Assembly: GCA_027886185.1 (NCBI GenBank)
Contig: WOAB01000760.1
Location: 3,286,001-3,350,000, forward strand
Source of the DNA: Rheum nobile
Taxonomy: Eukaryota; Streptophyta; Magnoliopsida; Caryophyllales; Polygonaceae
Reading direction: 5' to 3'
Length of the DNA stretch: 64,000 bases
Part shown: positions 59,224 through 64,000 of the stretch, piece after piece
Numbering within the stretch: position 1 is the first letter of the stretch
Layout: each line of letters begins with the position of its first letter
Notes under the pieces: generated by a model
What the model was told of the DNA's origin: nothing
Database searches by the model: none
The model's input: the letters and a program-made list of their open reading frames with translations, nothing else
Position numbers and translations under genes: made by a program

Positions 59224-60424
59224 AAAAAGAGCATGAGGGTGAATGCCAAGCAAGCAAATGGGGAGATTGACATCCAAAAACAACAATTCAACAAATGGAT
59301 TCAAAAGATCGGAGATGGAAATGCTGAAGCAATCGCGCTAGACAATGAAGAGGAAGAAACATGGACTGAGATCCCACAAGAGCTCATAATCGGGCCTGGG
59401 ACAGATTCCATTGAGCAACTAATTGCCAAAGTCTTTCCAGATTTCATGGCAAACGAAACCAATCCGTCATACCTCCAAGACAAAGCTATTCTAACCCCTT
59501 TAAATGAAGATGCCGATAAGATAAACCGCTACATGTTGAATCGTCTGCAGGGGCAAATGAGGACATACAAAGGCGCTGATGAAGTTTGCAAGGCATCTAC
59601 CGATGTGGCTGAACAAGAGCATCTGTACCCACCCGAATTCTTGAACACTCAAGATTTCCCTGGTACAGTTCCCTTACCTTTCCATACACTATGCCCAATC
59701 AGTTGTAAACTCATCAACTAAAGAAAATAACATGGACACAAAATTACAGGAATCCCACCCCCACGCACTTGAATTGAAGGAAGGGTTGCCGGTGATGCTT
59801 CTAAGAAATGTAAACCCTTCACAAGGGTTGTGCAACGGCACCCGTCTCATCATTACGCATTTAGGGGAGTGGGTGGTTGAGGCTGAGATTATTACTGGCA
59901 CGTGCGTAGGAAACAAAGTCCTAATTCCTAGGATAACACTAAATGCCACTCAATCTAAATGGCCATTCGTCATGAAACGTCGTCAATTCCCACTAAAAGC
60001 TTGATATGCTATGACTATCAATAAAAGCCAGGGGCAATAACTGAAGCATGTGGGGTTGTATTTACCAAGGCCAGTTTTCTGTCACGACCAACTCTATGTG
60101 GCAGTCTCTCGAGTTACACACCCACAAGGACTCAGTGTCCTGTTACTACCAACGGGAAAAGAGCCAGCTAACTACACACGAAATATAGTTTTCAAAGAGG
60201 CATTCAATCACTTGGCCACCGAAATGAATGTAAGCATTACAACCCATTACGTAAAATATGTCCGGACCCACTACACTCTACAAACCTGGCGTAAAGGATC
60301 ATCACATGGGATTATAATGTTACACAACACATACTTGATGCGCACTATATCTATCATAATATCACGCTTTCACAATAGCTGGCTCATATATATTTACTCA
60401 TGTTCTAGGTCTAGCATCAGATGA
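59224..60424 (+). pseudogene. C-terminal part of a Helitron PIF1-type helicase
   Basis: Segments in order are SMRVNAKQANGEIDIQKQQF, ILTPLNEDADKINRYMLNRL (about 59490), LKEGLPVMLLRNVNPSQGLCNGTRL (about 59775), AMTINKSQGQ (about 60010) and LYVAVSRVTHPQGLSVLL (about 60090). These are helicase motifs IV-VI of PIF1-like Helitron proteins. The Walker A/B half and the Rep domain are missing. Two nonsense codons (TGA 60002-60004 and TAA at about 60039) flank motif V. A 26-28 bp tandem duplication around 59127-59182 (GACAAGACATCGTC twice) marks the upstream break. Confidence 0.82.
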
Positions 60425-61033
60425 TACAACACATTGGTCACCATTGGATAGCATGGAACGCATATCAACCAATCCGGTAAACATGAGGTACGTGAATGCA
60501 ATGTTTTATACAAATATGCGCTACAAGCATCTTTAGCAGCTCAAACATTTAAATACCTTTAGCATGATAAATCCACTAGGTTTACCAGATGAACTTTTAT
60601 TGTCGCAGGTTACGGGCATCATAGACTCCTCAATTGCTTCATTCGCAAGCTCTCACGCTGAGGGGTGTGCTCATTCAACAGAACACATTATTGCATAGCA
60701 TTCCAATTTTAGGTATCATGCATACAACTTCTCATGTTGTCCCGAATATGGATATTTTAATACACACAAAGTTTGACCAAAGACAACGCATTTTAGTCTC
60801 TCAAACCAAATACATATAATCAAGCATCATACCACTACGCGTACAACCAAACTGTAGACATTCGATTGCAAAAACAAGCAAATCCCCATCATAAGCTCAA
60901 CAATACATTAGTTTAGGTCGTTCTACATATCCCTAAACGACAACGCTTCACCGTATGCTCAAATACTAGATCAATACGTCCTCAACAAAAGTAACAAATG
61001 GCCCTGTGCGTAGCACGAGGCTCTGATTTCTAG

Positions 61034-61587
61034 TAAGTAAAGAAAAGTTTCTTTTAACCTACAAAAATAAAGAAAAATTACATAATAAATGTCTAAGTAA
61101 TTTTCAATAATATACATTATTGCTTTATCAAATATGATTAACTCATTCACAAGTCTCTACGCAAAATATGAGTATAAGTTCGGAAAATAAAAATAAAACA
61201 GATAGAGAAACGAGCGACTCGAATTGATCAATTCATGCAATCCATTTTAGACAAGTTGACCTAAAATAAAAATAATGAACGGTACATTTCGACCCCGAGA
61301 CTTTGCTCATGCAGAATTACATTGAGTTGGTTATTGTTGTATACGTATATAAGAAGGTTTGCAACAAATGCTAATTTATTGTGCAAGTAATACGTTAAAT
61401 CGATAGCAAATTTATCAACACATAAACAATGTAGACTTTCAAAAAGGCCCAATAAGCTTCAAGCCCAATACGGTCTGCGAATCCATCGCAGAAGCGCAAA
61501 CCCTAATTTCCCTTCCACTCCCATTTTATTCCCCACCTCACCCACCGGCACCGCCTCCCAGAACCCTATTCTTCGAAATCGGCCGCC
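61034..61587 (+). promoter_or_regulatory. RPL8 promoter region with site II and telobox motifs
   Basis: Plant ribosomal protein promoters commonly pair TGGGCC/T (site II) with a telobox AAACCCTAA. Here GGCCCA is at 61446-61451, AGCCCA at 61462-61467 (both antisense site II) and AAACCCTAA at 61498-61506, all within 150 bases of the ATG. The rest is AT-rich and featureless. Confidence 0.7.
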
Positions 61588-62971
61588 ATGGGAAGGGTGA
61601 TCAGAGCTCAGCGTAAGGGAGCGGGATCTGTCTTCAAGTCCCACACTCACCACCGCAAAGGTGCGGCGAAGCTGCGCACCCTCGACTTCGGCGAGCGCAA
61701 TGGATACACCAAGGGCGTCATCACCGAGATCATCCACGACCCCGGGCGTGGTGCCCCGCTTGCGCGCGTCACCTTCCGCCACCCGTTCCGCTACAAGCAC
61801 CAGAAGGAGCTCTTCATCGCCGCCGAGGGAATGTACACCGGCCAGTTCATCTACTGTGGTAAGAAGGCCAACCTCATGGTCGGCAATGTGTTGCCGTTGA
61901 GGTCTATCCCTGAAGGAGCTGTGGTTTGCAACGTTGAGCACCATGTTGGTGACCGCGGTGTTCTCGCTAGGGCTTCTGGAGATTATGCTATTGTTATCAG
62001 TCACAACCCCGATAACGATACGTCTAGGTAAATTCTTTATCTTTCCGTGTTTTTTCCACCTCATTTTTCATTGATTTATGAGAAATTAGTTTCAGTTTTG
62101 GAGGTTTTAGTCCAATTGTATTAAGCTAATAATAGTTTGAACCTTCGGCTAGCACATCTAGAGATTGTTATATGTTTGCTTGCTCTATGTTTCTTTGTAT
62201 CTATTAATTTTGTTATGGTTTGTAGCAATTAATCAAATGCGTTAGATTGCCATTTTCCATTAGGGTTTAAAGTTTAAGACCTATAAGCATGAAGTTGATA
62301 TTACGATTTGTGCTGTAATTTGCTGGACGTATTGGATATCTCTACTCTACTTGAATTGAAATAAAATGATTTTTTTCTTTGAAAAGGTGGATAATCTTTT
62401 GATATGAATGTCAGAATCATTTATGTTGTCATCTTGCTACACGACTCACTGACCTATTTATGTTGTACAGAAACAAAATAGATGTTTTGAAGCGCAAACC
62501 ATTGATCTAGTTATACCCATTAGCAAGTGGATTGGAAATATTTATGTGAATCACTAGTTTGATCAATTAATATCCAAGGAAATCCAAATCAGTACAGAAC
62601 ATCATTTGAAATGCTTGTGCTTTTTCTGAAACAGGATCAAGCTTCCATCTGGTTCCAAGAAGATCGTCCCAAGCGGGTGTCGTGCTATGATTGGTCAGGT
62701 TGCAGGAGGCGGTCGTACTGAGAAGCCACTCCTCAAGGCAGGAAATGCATACCACAAGTTCAGGGTGAAGAGGAACTGCTGGCCTAAGGTGCGTGGTGTT
62801 GCTATGAATCCAGTTGAGCATCCCCATGGAGGAGGTAACCACCAGCACATTGGTCACGCCAGTACTGTTCGTAGGGACGCTCCTCCTGGGAAGAAGGTTG
62901 GTCTCATCGCTGCCAGAAGGACTGGTCGTCTTCGTGGACAAGCTGCAACAGCTGCTTCCAAGTCCGACTAG
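61588..62971 (+). CDS. RPL8: 60S ribosomal protein L8 (uL2; 2 exons, 258 aa)
   Basis: Exons 61588-62027 and 62635-62971 join in phase and give 258 residues, the family length. The start has a strong context (GCCGCCATGG). Signature stretches: MGRVIRAQRKGAGSVFKSH, LDFGERNGY, HDPGRGAPLARV, EGMYTGQF and the uL2 motif near the C-terminus GVAMNPVEHPHGGGNHQH, whose His contacts the peptidyl-transferase centre rRNA. It is part of the large cytosolic subunit and is needed for subunit joining and peptide-bond formation. Exon 1 is markedly GC-rich compared with the flanks. A 201-codon antisense frame over exon 1 is a shadow. Confidence 0.97.
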
Positions 62972-63216
62972 GCTTAATCTTTAGGCTTATTACTGAAAGT
63001 GGATTATCATTTTTGGGTTTTTTTGTTACTTGGATTCAAGTTTTCAATTGAAATGTTGCAGAACCTGAAATCTTGTGAGTTATGGTGCGGAAATTTGTTG
63101 GTTTGTCTTTCAACCAGTGGTTATCAAACAAAATTTCACTTCGATATGTTGCGGCTAAGATAATTTTAAATAAACCTTAAAAGGATAATCTCTCAAGTTC
63201 ATTTTCTTGCAATGTA
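62972..63216. other. 3' flank of RPL8
   Basis: Probable 3' untranslated region. T-rich downstream sequence, no other feature seen. Confidence 0.45.
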
Positions 63217-63405
63217 CTCCCTCTGTCCCTTTATTATATTTTCCTTTTGATTGTGCATATTATTGATTGTGCATATTTGTCGAGTCGGGTTTTATATCGT
63301 TAGTATTTCTAATTACATATTAATAAAAAATATAATTTTTTTATTTTATATTATCAAAGTACTCGTTAAGATGAATCAAACATGACCCTGTATGAACGGA
63401 GAGAG
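63217..63405. mobile_element. Stowaway-type MITE, 189 bp
   Basis: The termini CTCCCTCTGTCCCTTTAT and ATGAACGGAGAGAG are inverted Stowaway ends, flanked by TA on both sides (63215-63216, 63406-63407). TTGATTGTGCATAT occurs twice inside (about 63248 and 63264). Confidence 0.75.
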
Positions 63406-64000
63406 TATACCGCTGGGGAATAACATGTTTTCAAGTGTATGTCAAATACTAAGGGGTTGTTCCTACCCCAAAAAAATACTAAGGAGTCGGTATATATTAG
63501 GCTATGTTACCCATAAACGCAAAGTGGTTTCGGAAGCGGACGTCAAATTATATGTTATTTTAAAGGTAAGAACTATACTTAAGCTATTAAAATCACTTAT
63601 AAACGGAGTATGATAAATTAACGCTATAAGAAATTATCAATCCAACAACATAATCAGGATTCCGATGAAGAGACGATGGTAAACGATCGGGAATAGTCGT
63701 CTTGAGCGCTAAAGGATTTAGGAGTGAGGAAAAAAAGCGCATGTAAATTAGTGTTCTATAGTTTAAGATTTAAATTTGTTTATATATTTAAAATTTAAAA
63801 AGTAGAAAACGCTCTTGAATCAGGGAATTTTGTCTCTTTATGGTCAAACGGAAACCGTTTCTCCTTCTTGGGAAACGACACCTAGAAGTTCTTCAGTTTT
63901 CGGATATCATAGGTGGTGTTTATAAAAGCTTCATTAATTATAATATTTTTTTTGTTAAAAAATAATGTTTGAAATTTGTATGAAATGATAGCCCATACCT
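63406..64000. other. Intergenic DNA at the window end
   Basis: No gene or complete element was recognised. Confidence 0.4.

Larger units (their letters stand above)
53402..61033 (+). mobile_element. Large Helitron with RPA-like gene, helicase remnant and captured SNU13 fragment
   Basis: The 3' end is a bulged hairpin CCTGTGC-GTA-GCACGAGG (61003-61020), then ten bases and CTAG (61030-61033) before T. It resembles the end at 53307, so the two elements are related. The 5' end is inferred at A|TCTAATATAAAG (53402). Plant Helitrons typically carry a Rep-helicase ORF and RPA70-like ORFs. Here the RPA-like gene and only the C-terminal part of the helicase are present, and the Rep endonuclease is absent, so the element is non-autonomous. 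It also carries an antisense SNU13 fragment in an RPA intron. Confidence 0.75.

Noticed and set aside
61459..62064. 201-codon minus-strand frame
   Set aside because: Shadow of GC-rich RPL8 exon 1.

Overview
The window is nuclear DNA of a flowering plant, most likely a eudicot. Genes have many short introns with GT-AG (once GC-AG) borders. The proteins include a plastid ClpR subunit, a clade-D PP2C and a plant B3 factor. The rest is AT-rich DNA with MITEs, Helitrons and plant LTR retrotransposons. I could not fix the species; an asterid is only a guess. No rRNA, tRNA or CRISPR array was seen.

Layout. 1-4.9 kb: AT-rich repeats, holding a Mutator-like element with 9-bp target duplications, a hAT-type MITE, a short hydrophobic coding relic and a 134-bp tandem duplication. 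4.97-10.9 kb: two minus-strand genes, an uncharacterised coiled-coil protein with a five-fold LVKHxSKLExE repeat (707 aa) and a RING-H2 E3 ligase (298 aa, Stowaway MITE in an intron). 11-12.7 kb: a Tourist-like MITE and intergenic DNA. 12.7-33.4 kb: a block of four damaged LTR retrotransposons. A plus-strand chromodomain Ty3/gypsy element (C) abuts a minus-strand Athila-like element (B). B sits in the gag of another minus-strand gypsy element (A), and A sits in a second chromovirus-like element (D).

35.0-51.7 kb: four housekeeping or regulatory genes. These are a clade-D PP2C (+), BUB3 (+), CLPR1 (-) and a two-domain B3 protein (-). 52.5-61.0 kb: two Helitron 3' ends. The larger element carries an RPA70-like gene, the C-terminal part of a PIF1-type helicase and, antisense in an RPA intron, the first three exons of SNU13. 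61.6-63.0 kb: ribosomal protein L8 (uL2), with telobox and site II motifs upstream. A Stowaway MITE and plain AT-rich DNA end the window.

The host genes are unrelated single-copy functions: ubiquitin ligation, phosphatase signalling, spindle checkpoint, plastid proteolysis, transcription and translation. The most unusual signals are in the mobile DNA. Both chromovirus-like elements place, between primer-binding site and gag, an ORF that starts with an N-myristoylation-type MGxxxS sequence followed by an acidic repeat. All four LTR families carry a CpG-rich, often palindromic cluster roughly 100-370 bp upstream of a TATA-like box. The Helitron has captured an exon-intron-preserving SNU13 fragment. 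All splice models were built by hand and checked for phase; none was checked against transcripts or databases.
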